Positions 15,732-24,342 are shown, counted from the stretch's first letter. The stretch is 64,000 nucleotides of DNA from an uncultured Spartobacteria bacterium (GCA_903933715.1 CAIZLD010000022.1:1-64000); one strand, 5' to 3'. Notes: generated by a model from the letters alone, not told the origin. Program-made: numbers and translations.

Positions 15732-16717
15732 TGTTCAATTTCCCGGCCAGAGCCTATAACGATGTCATGGCGGCAATCCGGCGCGCGAAGCCATTGCCGG
15801 GGCTGCGCTCGCGCATCCGTGAGACGACCGCCGGGGTGTTGGTTTCATCCGGTGCGCCGTCGCCCGACTGGAATCACCCGTGGAAACTGCATCCCCGGTG
15901 GGTTGAAGATGACAACGGGGACGGGCATTGGAACGTCACGATCACACCGGGGTTCGTGAATGGCGCGAATGCGGTGATTGGGAAATCCGATAAGCCATTG
16001 ACCGCTGATCCCTCGCCATCACTTGCGATTACGAATTTCCGAGACGCCACCGGCATGAACGGCCATTACCCGGCGCTTTTCAAAAAGCTCGGGGCACGCA
16101 AGCCGCTGGAACCAGACCCCATTCTTTCCAGCACGCTGGAGGAAAACGCGCAGGTGGAGGTGGCGCTCTTTCCCGAGCAATACGGCTCCCGGCGTTTGAT
16201 GGCGGCGGATGTGTTGTTGCATATCGACCACATGGGCATCCGCACGGACACGTTCTTCGCCGATCCCACTACGGGGAATCTGGTCATTCACTCCCCGGCG
16301 TTCACGCCTCCGGTCAATCGCTATCCCTACCGCGTGCAAACCGTTCCCGAATACATAGCCGTGCAATACCCCACGATGCTGGAGCGGATGATGGGAACGA
16401 TGGATGAACCCAATTTTGATCAGCTTTTGCTCGGCACGCTCTGGCTACTCTCCCAGCCAGATGAAGGGGAGGACACCCAGCCCGGCCCGACTTGGCAGCC
16501 GTACACGCAGCATTTCGTGTTCTGGAATCTCGGCTATGCGAATGTGAACAAGTTCAATTTTACGAACCCGCAGTCCATCACGATCCATACCGGTCTGGCG
16601 TTCGGGTTACTTGATTCCATTGGTAACAGCATGCTCGCGCCAATCAACGATGCTTATGCAGACGTAATGAACGGCCTCAATGAAACCAGCATGCGTGGCT
16701 ATTTTTGGACATTATGA
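15731..16717 (+). CDS. tail-region protein of unknown function, 328 aa, paralogous to the preceding gene
   Basis: It begins in a TGATG overlap. The first 70 residues align by eye with the preceding product, including the Trp-x-His-Pro-Trp motif, and the rest is longer and rich in aromatic residues (FVFWNLGYANVNKFNF). It could be a component of the tail tip. Function unknown. Confidence 0.6.
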   Translation: MFNFPARAYNDVMAAIRRAKPLPGLRSRIRETTAGVLVSSGAPSPDWNHPWKLHPRWVEDDNGDGHWNVTITPGFVNGANAVIGKSDKPLTADPSPSLAITNFRDATGMNGHYPALFKKLGARKPLEPDPILSSTLEENAQVEVALFPEQYGSRRLMAADVLLHIDHMGIRTDTFFADPTTGNLVIHSPAFTPPVNRYPYRVQTVPEYIAVQYPTMLERMMGTMDEPNFDQLLLGTLWLLSQPDEGEDTQPGPTWQPYTQHFVFWNLGYANVNKFNFTNPQSITIHTGLAFGLLDSIGNSMLAPINDAYADVMNGLNETSMRGYFWTL

Positions 16718-16890
16718 GTACCGCACTTGATCCCGCAACCACCGCCGCCAAGCAGTCAGACGTTCGCCGGGGAAAAGCCGGGAAGCCGGAGGAAGATCAA
16801 CCGCTGGATCCCGCGTTTCCTTACCGGGTGATCCAGTTTGACCCTACGGTGTTCGGAAGGGTTGCGGAGAGTGCTGAAGCCACGGTCTGA
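16714..16890 (+). CDS. small protein of unknown function, 58 aa
   Basis: ATG 16714 overlaps the previous stop by ATGA. Lys/Gly-rich N-terminal half and FPYRVIQFDPTVFGRV at the end. It is the last gene before the AbiE insertion. Confidence 0.5.
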   Translation: MSTALDPATTAAKQSDVRRGKAGKPEEDQPLDPAFPYRVIQFDPTVFGRVAESAEATV

Positions 16891-16896
16891 TTTCGC

Positions 16897-16940
16897 TTGA
16901 AAGTTCCAGTACGTCGAGTATCTTTCGACATACTGGAACT
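16897..16940 (+). promoter_or_regulatory. promoter and operator of the AbiE pair
   Basis: A 16 bp inverted repeat (16902-16917 and 16925-16940, one mismatch) sits two bases before the antitoxin ATG. It overlaps a candidate promoter: TTGAAA at 16897-16902, 16-base spacer, TATCTT at 16919-16924. AbiEi antitoxins are known to bind inverted repeats in their own promoter and repress it; this site fits that. The transcript would be almost leaderless. Confidence 0.7.
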
Positions 16941-16942
16941 AA

Positions 16943-17560
16943 ATGAGATCTCTTTTACCCCGAGATATTCCCTTCGATTACCAGCTTGCCATGCAGCGCC
17001 TGGCGGATTACGCCGCGCCTCGTGACAAGCTCCGGCAGCTTTGTGCGCAGGGTGAAATCGCCCGCGTGAAGAAGGGGCTTTACACCCCGTTGGAAGATGG
17101 CCGTCCTGTCATTGATCCTCTGGTGCTTTCCGGATTGGTTTACGGGCCGTCGTATGTGAGTCGTGAAACCGCCCTGGCCATTCATGGGCTGATCCCGGAG
17201 CGTGTGGAGGAAATCACCTGCATGACCCCGCTCAAGGAGAAGCGGTTCCAGACCCCGGCGGGGCGTTTCAATTACCGGGTCATGCCGAAAGCGGCTTATG
17301 CCTTGGGAGTGGGCCTTGCTGAGGCGCGCGGCGGCACCTATTTTCTTGCCTGCCCGGAAAAGGCGCTGTGCGACCGGGTGGGCATGGTGCGCGGTTTGAC
17401 TGAAACCGCCGAAGTGGAAGCCTTGCTCGATGAAGATTTGCGGATCGACTCCAGCGCGCTTACCGGGATGGATGTGGCGTTGGTGCGTCAAATTGCCGAC
17501 GCCTACGGAAGGCGCAATGTGCGGGTTCTGGCCGACTGGCTGGAGGAGGTGGCACGATGA
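16943..17560 (+). CDS. abiEi: AbiEi family type IV antitoxin and repressor
   Basis: The 205 aa protein has the N-terminal winged-helix of AbiEi antitoxins (LRQLCAQGEIARVKKGLYT) and the family body with SYVSRETALAIHGLIPERV. It neutralises the partner nucleotidyltransferase without direct contact in characterised systems and represses its own promoter. It overlaps the toxin gene by ATGA. The pair interrupts the tail gene series, has its own promoter and no TTGACAC motif, so it is prophage cargo that can protect the host from other phages. Confidence 0.88.
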   Translation: MRSLLPRDIPFDYQLAMQRLADYAAPRDKLRQLCAQGEIARVKKGLYTPLEDGRPVIDPLVLSGLVYGPSYVSRETALAIHGLIPERVEEITCMTPLKEKRFQTPAGRFNYRVMPKAAYALGVGLAEARGGTYFLACPEKALCDRVGMVRGLTETAEVEALLDEDLRIDSSALTGMDVALVRQIADAYGRRNVRVLADWLEEVAR

Positions 17561-18423
17561 ATTCCGCCCTCCAGGAACTCATGGGGCGGTATGCCCCGAA
17601 AACCCGTGCGGAATATGAATCGGCCCTGCGGGAAATCGTCCAGGAACTGGCCCTGCTCGGCCTCTGGCGCGCAAAGTTTTACGAACATGCCGCGTTTTAT
17701 GGCGGAACGGCGTTGCGGATTTTCCACGGCCTGCGCCGTTTCTCGGAAGACCTCGATTTTTCGCTTCTAAAGCCCGATTCAACATTCGATCCCCATCCCT
17801 ACCTGCGGGCGGTGGAGGAAGAGTTGACCGCGTTTGGTTTTTCCGTGGAGGTGGAAAGACGGCAGAAGAACGTGGAGACCGCCATCGAGTCGGCCTTCAT
17901 CAAGGGGGAAACCACCGTCAATCTTTTGCGGATCGGGGCGCCTCCAGCACTGGCGGGCGGGTTGCCGCGTTCACAACTCGTCCGGGTCAAAATGGAAATC
18001 GACACCGATCCGCCACCAGGCGCTGCATTCGAGGTGCGCACGCTGCTCGTTCCCATTCCCTTTCAAGTCAAGCTCTACGCGCCGCCGGACCTCTTTGCGG
18101 GGAAGGTTCATGCTGTGCTCTGCCGCAAGTGGAAAAACCGTGTGAAGGGGCGCGATTATTATGACTTCGTCTGGCATGTGGGACGGGGAACCCCGTGCCA
18201 CCTTGCCCATCTTGAATCCCGGATGCGGCAGACGGGTCACTGGAATGAAAAGCGTGCTCTTGCTGAGGCCGATGTTCGCACATTTCTTGCGGAGCGCTTT
18301 GGGCAGGTAGATTTTGATACCGCAAAAAGCGACGTGCTTCCATTCCTGCGAGACTCGGCGGAAGTGGCCCTCTGGTCTCCTTCCTTTTTCCGGCAGGTCG
18401 CGGAAGGAATAGAAATACAATAA
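17557..18423 (+). CDS. abiEii: AbiEii/AbiGii nucleotidyltransferase toxin
   Basis: Residues 45-75 carry the DNA polymerase beta-like nucleotidyltransferase signature: FYGGTALRIFHG followed by RFSEDLDFSLL. Further down are VKMEIDTDPP and KLYAPPDLFAGKVHAVLCRKWKNRVKGRDYYDF, all typical of AbiEii toxins, which in studied members modify tRNA 3' ends using NTP. Length 288 aa is normal for the family. Toxicity causes growth arrest or abortive infection. Confidence 0.9.
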   Translation: MNSALQELMGRYAPKTRAEYESALREIVQELALLGLWRAKFYEHAAFYGGTALRIFHGLRRFSEDLDFSLLKPDSTFDPHPYLRAVEEELTAFGFSVEVERRQKNVETAIESAFIKGETTVNLLRIGAPPALAGGLPRSQLVRVKMEIDTDPPPGAAFEVRTLLVPIPFQVKLYAPPDLFAGKVHAVLCRKWKNRVKGRDYYDFVWHVGRGTPCHLAHLESRMRQTGHWNEKRALAEADVRTFLAERFGQVDFDTAKSDVLPFLRDSAEVALWSPSFFRQVAEGIEIQ

Positions 18424-18588
18424 TACCCATCCCGTCCCAAAATCAGCGTAAACCAGATACAAAATGCATCCACGCGCCAACAGTCGCGCAAAATAATAAT
18501 TTATTGAATAAAACCTCCAAATGGAGTGTTATTCAATCTGGCATAATTACTGTTAGGGCGCACTCTGCACATCCACCTTTCATCCACG

Positions 18589-19227
18589 ATGAACTATTAC
18601 TACTCAATTGACGGCACTGAGGTTGTGGGACCGCATTCACTCGATGACCTTAAAAGCGAATTTTTTAGCGGCTCGCTCCTCCCAACAACACAAGTCTGTG
18701 CTGAGGGGACGGAGACATGGCAGACTCTCGCTACACTCGTGAATCCATCGCCGAAGCAGGTCGCCCAATCTCACCCCATTCCCCAGCAAGTTCATCGCCA
18801 CCAAACCACCCACCCATCAACCGTACAAGCACGCAAAAATCAGTACGGAGTCAAAGTCCTCACAACCAAAGACCGTGCATTCGGTGGCAAGTTCGACCCA
18901 GAAAAACTGGAGTCCGCGCTCAACTCATACGCTTCGGAAGGTTGGACTGTAGCAGGCTGCGACTCAGCAGAGTTTCCAGGATTCCTTGGAGCGCGTTCAG
19001 AACTGATAACCGTAATGCACCGAACTGGAGGATGTATGAAAAAATATAAAATTCTAACTCAGAAAGACCGCTTCTTCGGCGGTAAGTTCGACCCAGAAAA
19101 GCTCGAAAGCGCAATAAATTCCTATGTCCCGGAAGGCTGGCAGGTGCGCGCAGTCACGACCGCATCGTTCCCCGGCTTCGGTTCCAGCCGCGAGGAAATG
19201 ATTGTCGTTTTGGAGAAGGAGGTCTGA
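18589..19227 (+). CDS. GYF_2-like domain followed by two DUF4177 domains
   Basis: Residues 1-50 (YYYSIDGTEVVGPHSLDDLK) match the GYF_2 type domain of bacterial proteins. Two copies of DUF4177 follow: YGVKVLTTKDRAFGGKFDPEKLE and YKILTQKDRFFGGKFDPEKLE. The second starts at its own Met (19036), leaving the possibility that the repeat is also made alone. The 165 bp upstream is A/T-rich and unlike the phage genes. This looks like cargo. Function unknown. Confidence 0.72.
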   Translation: MNYYYSIDGTEVVGPHSLDDLKSEFFSGSLLPTTQVCAEGTETWQTLATLVNPSPKQVAQSHPIPQQVHRHQTTHPSTVQARKNQYGVKVLTTKDRAFGGKFDPEKLESALNSYASEGWTVAGCDSAEFPGFLGARSELITVMHRTGGCMKKYKILTQKDRFFGGKFDPEKLESAINSYVPEGWQVRAVTTASFPGFGSSREEMIVVLEKEV

Positions 19228-19228
19228 G

Positions 19229-19525
19229 ATGGAAGAGTTAGCAGGAGCACGCGGCAACTGGCATCAAAACGTCTTCTTTACTGAGGACATCGTGCAGGCA
19301 CCCGCGCAACCACGTGGGCGAATCCAAGTCGAGATTAGCCGCCAGAACTCCAATCTTACCGAGATCAAGAACGAAATGGCGCGTCAAGCCACCGCCCAAG
19401 GTGCCAACGTGATTCAAAACTTTCAATACGGCCAGAAGGCACACAAGTGGTGGGAACTGGTCTTTACGCTCAAGTGGGACACAGAGAGTTGGCACGGAAC
19501 AGGAGATGCCATAACGGTCAAATGA
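19229..19525 (+). CDS. small protein of unknown function, 98 aa
   Basis: ATG 19229 is preceded by AAGGAGG and lies one base after the DUF4177 gene stop, so they are an operon. The sequence includes LTEIKNEMARQATAQGANVIQNFQYGQKAHKWW cut here to its general type: a helix then a Trp-rich strand, as in small lipid- or heavy-metal-binding YbjQ/DUF4156-like folds. The family is uncertain. Confidence 0.55.
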   Translation: MEELAGARGNWHQNVFFTEDIVQAPAQPRGRIQVEISRQNSNLTEIKNEMARQATAQGANVIQNFQYGQKAHKWWELVFTLKWDTESWHGTGDAITVK

Positions 19526-19550
19526 AGTCGCCTAGAGGTATCACTGCGAT

Positions 19551-19557
19551 TTGACAT
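19551..19557 (+). promoter_or_regulatory. variant start motif TTGACAT of the large tail gene
   Basis: The one base change (T for the last C) and the 15-base spacer to ATG 19573 make this a weaker member. It marks the resumption of tail genes after the cargo. Confidence 0.45.
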
Positions 19558-19572
19558 CCCGCCTTCGGCGAG

Positions 19573-21957
19573 ATGCAAAAGTTCCTGATCTACGGCGACC
19601 TGACCACCCGGCGTTTGACTGATTCGGCGGGTGCACCTGCGACCTTACCTTCACTGGTGCAGGGGGATTTGGTCACGTTCTCGCTTCGGCTGCTCGACCG
19701 TGCGGAAACCGGCTCGCCCCAAGTGGTTCAGCGTAACGTGCGTTCGCTGCGCGGCTCCGTCGGCAACGTCAGCACGGCCCCGCAATCCGGGCAGTTCTCG
19801 CTTCGGATTGGCGCGAACGGAACGCCCACACCGCTCATTGATTTCAATTCCAACCACGCCGTCCTGAAGCCGCTACTGGCCGCTCTGCCGGAGGCAGCCA
19901 CCTATGACGGGCTGGAGCATGTATTTGAAACATCTCCCGGTTGTTGGTTGATCCGGTTTGGGAGCAACACATCGGTTCCCCTCCAAGCCGCCGACAATCT
20001 TCTCTCTCCTGTTTCCTTCATCCGAGTTCGTCCTTTCCAGCAGAACGGACGGTGGTGGCATGAACTGCGGCTCCTGCAAGCACCCATCGCCTACACGGGC
20101 TTGAGCGAACGAGTGCTGGCCGATCCGCCCAGCGTGCGCCGGATTCGTGCGGGATGCACCTATTCCGAAGCCGGGGTGGATTACATCGTCAACGAAGTCC
20201 AGGCGGTCAAAGTTCCTGCGGGGTTCAGTGGCACCTACTATCTGAAGTTTGAGGGCCGCGCCACGATCATGCTTTCGCAGGACGACGACGCCACGGCGAT
20301 TGAAACGGCGCTCAACAACCTCTTCTCCGACGGCCAGACCCGATTCGCCGTCACGAATCCCGAGTCCTACAACGCCTACGTCGAGTTCAAAGGGCCGCTT
20401 GCGGGTCAGCCCCAGGATTTGCTCGTGGCAGAGGTGGGTAGTGTGGAGCCGGGCGATTTGACGTTCTCGCTGGATTTGAACACCGCAGAGGTGTTCGCCG
20501 CATTGCGCGATGTGGCGAGCGTTACTGCGCAATTTGAAGTGGAGCTTGAGATCGCCAACGATGACGACCCGTTGGGGACGCCCGGAAAGATTATTACGCT
20601 GTTCCGCGAGAGTGTGACGATCCTGCGTGAATTGCAATGGCAGGAAATGGCAGCAGCGGCAGGCATTGATTGGTTGCGCCCGCCGCAGCCGCGCGACTAC
20701 ATCCCGTTCACCCGCGACCAGATCATCAACGGTAGCCAGCATTACGTCGGCGTGATTGGCAACGGAATCTCCCGTGGGTTCACCCTCGATCACAACCTCG
20801 GCACCGACGCGCTCCATATCACCCTGCGGGAAAACACCAGCAACGGCAAACGCCTAGCCGATAACGAATACGCGGTGGCGTTTGCCGACACCAACTCGCT
20901 CACGATCACGTTTCCAGATCAGGTCGATCCACCGGCAGCAAATGCGCTGGCCGTCACGATCACCAGCGCCGGGCCGATCAGCGCGTTCCAAGCGCACACC
21001 CACACGGTTGCTCAAATTTTGGGGTTGCAGGCGATGATTGACAACCTGAGCAACCGGGTCACGGCCATCGAAGCGATTGTGCCGAATCTCGGGGCGGTAT
21101 CCTCGGTTTCCTCATCCAACGGCTTCACGATCCCCATCACGCCCATCTCCGAAGTGCTGTTGCGGTCCACTTCATCCAGCAGCGTTTTTGGGAATTCCGG
21201 GCTGGATACAAGCAAACTGGCATCCCGAGCACCCTACATGCTCCCCGCCGTTCACACGGCCAACGTGGGCGCAGTGTGGGCGCTTCCGTTGCCAAGCCCT
21301 GCAGCCGGGCAGGTCTGGCAGAATAACACGGGCGCTGATTTGCAAATTTCTGGTGGCGGGATGATCCGAGGCGGCACGGTTCCAGCCGGGGGATTCATCG
21401 CAAGCGACGGGCGCATCCTCTACCGGGCAAACCAGGCAGACAACACCATCAGCTATTTCCCCGCAACATTCGAGCGGACGCTTTGGAACCTCTACATCAA
21501 CGAAAAGATGCTCGGGGTGGGCAAAACACTGTCGGTGCAATTCGGTATCAGCACGCAGCTCGTCAAATCCACCTCGCAGGCCCAGTGGATGCTGGTAATT
21601 GAAAAAGGCGAAGCACCGTCGGAAACGGCGGGGGCCCCGGAAACCAATCTCCTCAACGTGGTCTGGGACACGGCAAATCCGATCCTCAAGCAGCGGCTCA
21701 TTTTAACGCCCACGGCAACGCTCTGCTATGCTGGGTGCAACGTCTATCGCAGCAAGCTGGGAGCGATCACCTGCGACCGCTCCCTTTACGGCGGCTTGGA
21801 AAACGCCAATACCGCTGCGCCAGCTTCCGCAAACTTCGCGCTCCGTGCCCGGTTGATCGAGTTCGACACGGAAAACAGCATCCCCACCGCGCGGGGCTGG
21901 GTGGCGTATCAACTCGTCAAACCGGCTTCGGGCGAACTCCAAGCCTCCATCTCCTGA
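19573..21957 (+). CDS. large tail-associated protein, 794 aa
   Basis: Beta-rich N-terminal half (DLVTFSLRLLDRAE; GTYYLKFEGRATIML), a central His-rich HTHTVAQILG followed by a short coiled coil (LQAMIDNLSNRVTAIEAIV, about residues 485-505), and a C-terminal domain with LYINEKMLGVGKTLSVQF. The coiled coil suggests a trimer. It likely belongs to the tail tip or a fibre shaft. No catalytic motif recognised. Confidence 0.6.
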   Translation: MQKFLIYGDLTTRRLTDSAGAPATLPSLVQGDLVTFSLRLLDRAETGSPQVVQRNVRSLRGSVGNVSTAPQSGQFSLRIGANGTPTPLIDFNSNHAVLKPLLAALPEAATYDGLEHVFETSPGCWLIRFGSNTSVPLQAADNLLSPVSFIRVRPFQQNGRWWHELRLLQAPIAYTGLSERVLADPPSVRRIRAGCTYSEAGVDYIVNEVQAVKVPAGFSGTYYLKFEGRATIMLSQDDDATAIETALNNLFSDGQTRFAVTNPESYNAYVEFKGPLAGQPQDLLVAEVGSVEPGDLTFSLDLNTAEVFAALRDVASVTAQFEVELEIANDDDPLGTPGKIITLFRESVTILRELQWQEMAAAAGIDWLRPPQPRDYIPFTRDQIINGSQHYVGVIGNGISRGFTLDHNLGTDALHITLRENTSNGKRLADNEYAVAFADTNSLTITFPDQVDPPAANALAVTITSAGPISAFQAHTHTVAQILGLQAMIDNLSNRVTAIEAIVPNLGAVSSVSSSNGFTIPITPISEVLLRSTSSSSVFGNSGLDTSKLASRAPYMLPAVHTANVGAVWALPLPSPAAGQVWQNNTGADLQISGGGMIRGGTVPAGGFIASDGRILYRANQADNTISYFPATFERTLWNLYINEKMLGVGKTLSVQFGISTQLVKSTSQAQWMLVIEKGEAPSETAGAPETNLLNVVWDTANPILKQRLILTPTATLCYAGCNVYRSKLGAITCDRSLYGGLENANTAAPASANFALRARLIEFDTENSIPTARGWVAYQLVKPASGELQASIS

Positions 21958-21960
21958 TTT

Positions 21961-22734
21961 ATGTCCGCTCCCGTCATCAATCCCAACACCAGTGTGCTCG
22001 GTTTCACATCGGGGCAATACGTCGCCTATCAGTGCAGCACGGTGGACGGCCAGACCGGCACCTGGTCGTGCGTGAATCTCCCTGCCGGGTTGAGCATCAA
22101 CGCCACGACAGGGTTGATTACCGGCATGCCCACCACGCCGGGCATCTATAACACCACGATCAAATGCACCAACGCGAACGGCACGGCCACGTTGCCCGTC
22201 ACCTTCGGGATCGACGATGCGGGCTATGTAACGGATGTCGGGATCGAAGTTGATATCGACTTGATTTCCGGTGCGGTAAACTTCCCAACGTCGCCCGACG
22301 GCAAACTCCACGGCAAAAACGGCGATTATCTGCCGCTCCTGGTCGGCCTGAAAAAGAACGGCACCCTGCTCGATCTCCCGGTGACAGCGATCACCTTTGG
22401 CCTCAAGGAGTTTGAGGCGGAATCGTTGATCATTCTGAGCCAGCCCTGGGCGTTCTCGAAAGTGGGGAGTTACGAGCAAACCCGGTGGCGGACGCTGGTT
22501 CATCTCGATTCTTCGGTGCTTGCTGGCCCGCTGGCGGATTACGAAGCCTCCACAGCCGTTGGCGGCACCGTGCCGGACGATAAGATTGATGCCTCCCAGC
22601 TTGTGACCCGACTGGCTGCCCCCTGCGAAATCCAGATTGAATTGCAGCAAACCGACAACAATCTGACGCCCTCCACGATCACCCGCAGCTCGCAGATCTT
22701 TTCGCTGCTGCTCGAACGCCAACTGGTCGAATAA
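21961..22734 (+). CDS. tail-associated protein with putative Ig domain, 257 aa
   Basis: Residues 10-85 read as a He_PIG/cadherin-like Ig domain (LPAGLSINATTGLITGMP, PGIYNTTIKCTNANGTATL). Such domains decorate virions and bind cell-surface carbohydrates weakly. The rest, residues 95-257, is unassigned beta protein. It starts four bases after the previous stop and its stop is one base before the next ATG. Confidence 0.6.
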   Translation: MSAPVINPNTSVLGFTSGQYVAYQCSTVDGQTGTWSCVNLPAGLSINATTGLITGMPTTPGIYNTTIKCTNANGTATLPVTFGIDDAGYVTDVGIEVDIDLISGAVNFPTSPDGKLHGKNGDYLPLLVGLKKNGTLLDLPVTAITFGLKEFEAESLIILSQPWAFSKVGSYEQTRWRTLVHLDSSVLAGPLADYEASTAVGGTVPDDKIDASQLVTRLAAPCEIQIELQQTDNNLTPSTITRSSQIFSLLLERQLVE

Positions 22735-22735
22735 T

Positions 22736-23938
22736 ATGAGCGCCTCCCAACTCTTTGATTGGCCGACCGCCCGCAAGGCACTCAATGCTGGATGGCAGGT
22801 GCGTCGCTCCGGTTGGACGGATCGCTGGCTGGAACGGTGGACCGGGGGATTGATCTGGCTGATCCTCAATGACGGCACCAAGCGGGTGGTGCGCAACACC
22901 GATTTCGGAGCCGATGAATTCCTGGCGCTGGATTGGACAAACCTCCCCGCCACCTGTGTCACGGACGGAACCACGCCCGGGACAGGAACGAACGGCTGCC
23001 CGCTGCCGTATAATCCCGCTACGGGTGATGGCGGCACCACCTCCAATTCATCTGTAGGTGGAGGCTCGGTCTCGGGGGGAGGATCAACTTTAGGCGGTTC
23101 CTCCGCCCCGATTGCCGCCGATCAACCGCCTTCCGGCTCCACTGGTGGGGGGCAGACCGGCTCGAGCGGAGGAGGAGGTAGCGGCGGGAATGGGAGCAAT
23201 ACGCCACGGCGCGATCCACAAAACATCACTTGGCCAACACTGAGCCTCTCGATTCAGGATAGCCAGGATACGTGCTATAATCGCGGCAATTACTCCACGG
23301 ATTTTGTAAATCCGATCTTCACCGGGACAGTATCGTTGTCGCAGCCGGCCAATTACAACGGCCCCACGGTTTTCTTTGTTTCCGTCAAAAATGGCCCAAG
23401 CACTTTTGCAACTTGCAGCCTTGGACCGGGCGGTTCTTACGGCTTTGAATGGACTGATCCGCTTCCAGCGCGTCCGGGCAGCACACTTAATTTCACCGCC
23501 CGGGCTTGGGCCAGCGGAGCGCCTGATCTTCAGACCACGGCAAGCGCCAATATTGCCGCATGGTGCCAATACGCACTCGCGTTCGACTGCGCCGCTGACG
23601 GCGGCTACTGCCATACCGGCGTCGGCTGGGTGACAATTCGGGACGCCACCGGAACGCTCATTTACGACGGGTGCCCGAATCAGGGTTCTCTCGGGCTTGG
23701 GGCTGGCGTGGTCATTACAGCCGGATGCACCGTTACAGTGCAATACAGCAACTCCGACGGCCAGTGCCCAGGCGGGCATTGCTGCAATAGCGCCGTCTTC
23801 AACATCACTCTTTGGCATAGCGGGCATTCAATTGCCGTGGGGACTGCGAACCTGAACAACGGCAGTGATTGCGGGAATCGCGGCCCGTTCACTTTTCCGA
23901 TCACCCAAGCAATGATGGACGCACTCGAAACCCCATGA
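22736..23938 (+). CDS. phage protein with Tad2/DUF2829-like N-terminus and Gly-rich linker
   Basis: The first 70 residues (FDWPTARKALNAGWQVRRSG, then W-L-x2-W, ending DEFLALDWTNL) have the layout of the DUF2829/Tad2 fold: F-x3-A-x3-L-x-G-x2-V-R-x-GW and a closing D-x2-A-x-DW. Tad2 proteins sequester Thoeris signal nucleotides. Residues 110-170 are Gly/Ser-rich linker, and 170-400 are a Cys-rich beta domain with ARAWASGAPD. Being in the tail operon and fused to a long exposed region, the domain may instead serve as a structural unit. A related copy lies at 62828-64000. Confidence 0.5.
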   Translation: MSASQLFDWPTARKALNAGWQVRRSGWTDRWLERWTGGLIWLILNDGTKRVVRNTDFGADEFLALDWTNLPATCVTDGTTPGTGTNGCPLPYNPATGDGGTTSNSSVGGGSVSGGGSTLGGSSAPIAADQPPSGSTGGGQTGSSGGGGSGGNGSNTPRRDPQNITWPTLSLSIQDSQDTCYNRGNYSTDFVNPIFTGTVSLSQPANYNGPTVFFVSVKNGPSTFATCSLGPGGSYGFEWTDPLPARPGSTLNFTARAWASGAPDLQTTASANIAAWCQYALAFDCAADGGYCHTGVGWVTIRDATGTLIYDGCPNQGSLGLGAGVVITAGCTVTVQYSNSDGQCPGGHCCNSAVFNITLWHSGHSIAVGTANLNNGSDCGNRGPFTFPITQAMMDALETP

Positions 23939-24342
23939 TCACCATACCTCTCTCCAAGCTCCAATCCGCCGCCACCCTGAAAGCCCCCGGCTATTATGAT
24001 GCCTGTATCGCGGCGGGAACTGTGGTGGGGGATAATCTCGAACTTTCCGAGAGCGCGTTTGCCCAATTGCGCGCCCAGTTCTCGCCACCGCCGATCACAC
24101 AGCAGATTCAATCTGCCGCCGGTGCCGTTGTGGCGGAATGCGGGGCATTTCTTTCGGGCGAACCCTCTGTCGATGATGTGACGAAAGCCGCTCGTCTCGC
24201 TGTTTGCGAGGGGTGCGAGTTCTTCATTATTGCCGACCGGCGCTGCCAGAAATGCGGTTGCTGGATGGAGGTCAAGGCGGGGTTTCGCACGGCGACTTGC
24301 CCCGAAGGCAAGTGGCCGGTTGACACGACACCTTCCGCGTGA
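23935..24342 (+). CDS. zinc-ribbon phage protein (DUF6171-like)
   Basis: The 135 aa protein ends in a four-Cys zinc ribbon: CEGCEFF then RRCQKCGCWM, then CPEGKW, a pattern found in small phage proteins. The N-terminus begins MITIPLSKLQ. It overlaps the previous gene by ATGA and the next by GTGA, and its final codons (VDTTPSA) hold the next TTGACAC motif. A diverged copy is at 62424-62831. Confidence 0.65.
   Translation: MITIPLSKLQSAATLKAPGYYDACIAAGTVVGDNLELSESAFAQLRAQFSPPPITQQIQSAAGAVVAECGAFLSGEPSVDDVTKAARLAVCEGCEFFIIADRRCQKCGCWMEVKAGFRTATCPEGKWPVDTTPSA
24320..24326 (+). promoter_or_regulatory. start-associated TTGACAC motif of the tail fibre gene
   Basis: Twelve bases to GTG 24339, no SD. 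The matching place in the second prophage has TTGAAAC (minus strand, plus-strand bases 62440-62446) with the same 12-base spacer, but the fibre frame there stops after four codons. Confidence 0.58.

Noticed and set aside
19873-20817. 314 aa minus-strand ORF
   Set aside because: Antisense to the 794 aa tail gene; composition typical of a shadow frame.
21703-23046. 447 aa minus-strand ORF
   Set aside because: Antisense to three consecutive tail-region genes with better coding features; Arg/Gly-rich shadow.
3380-24326. TTGACA in the recurrent motif read as sigma-70 -35 boxes
   Set aside because: With normal spacing the -10 box would fall in codons 2-4 of each gene, and no TATAAT-like sequence is there. 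A transcript starting there would lack the start codon.
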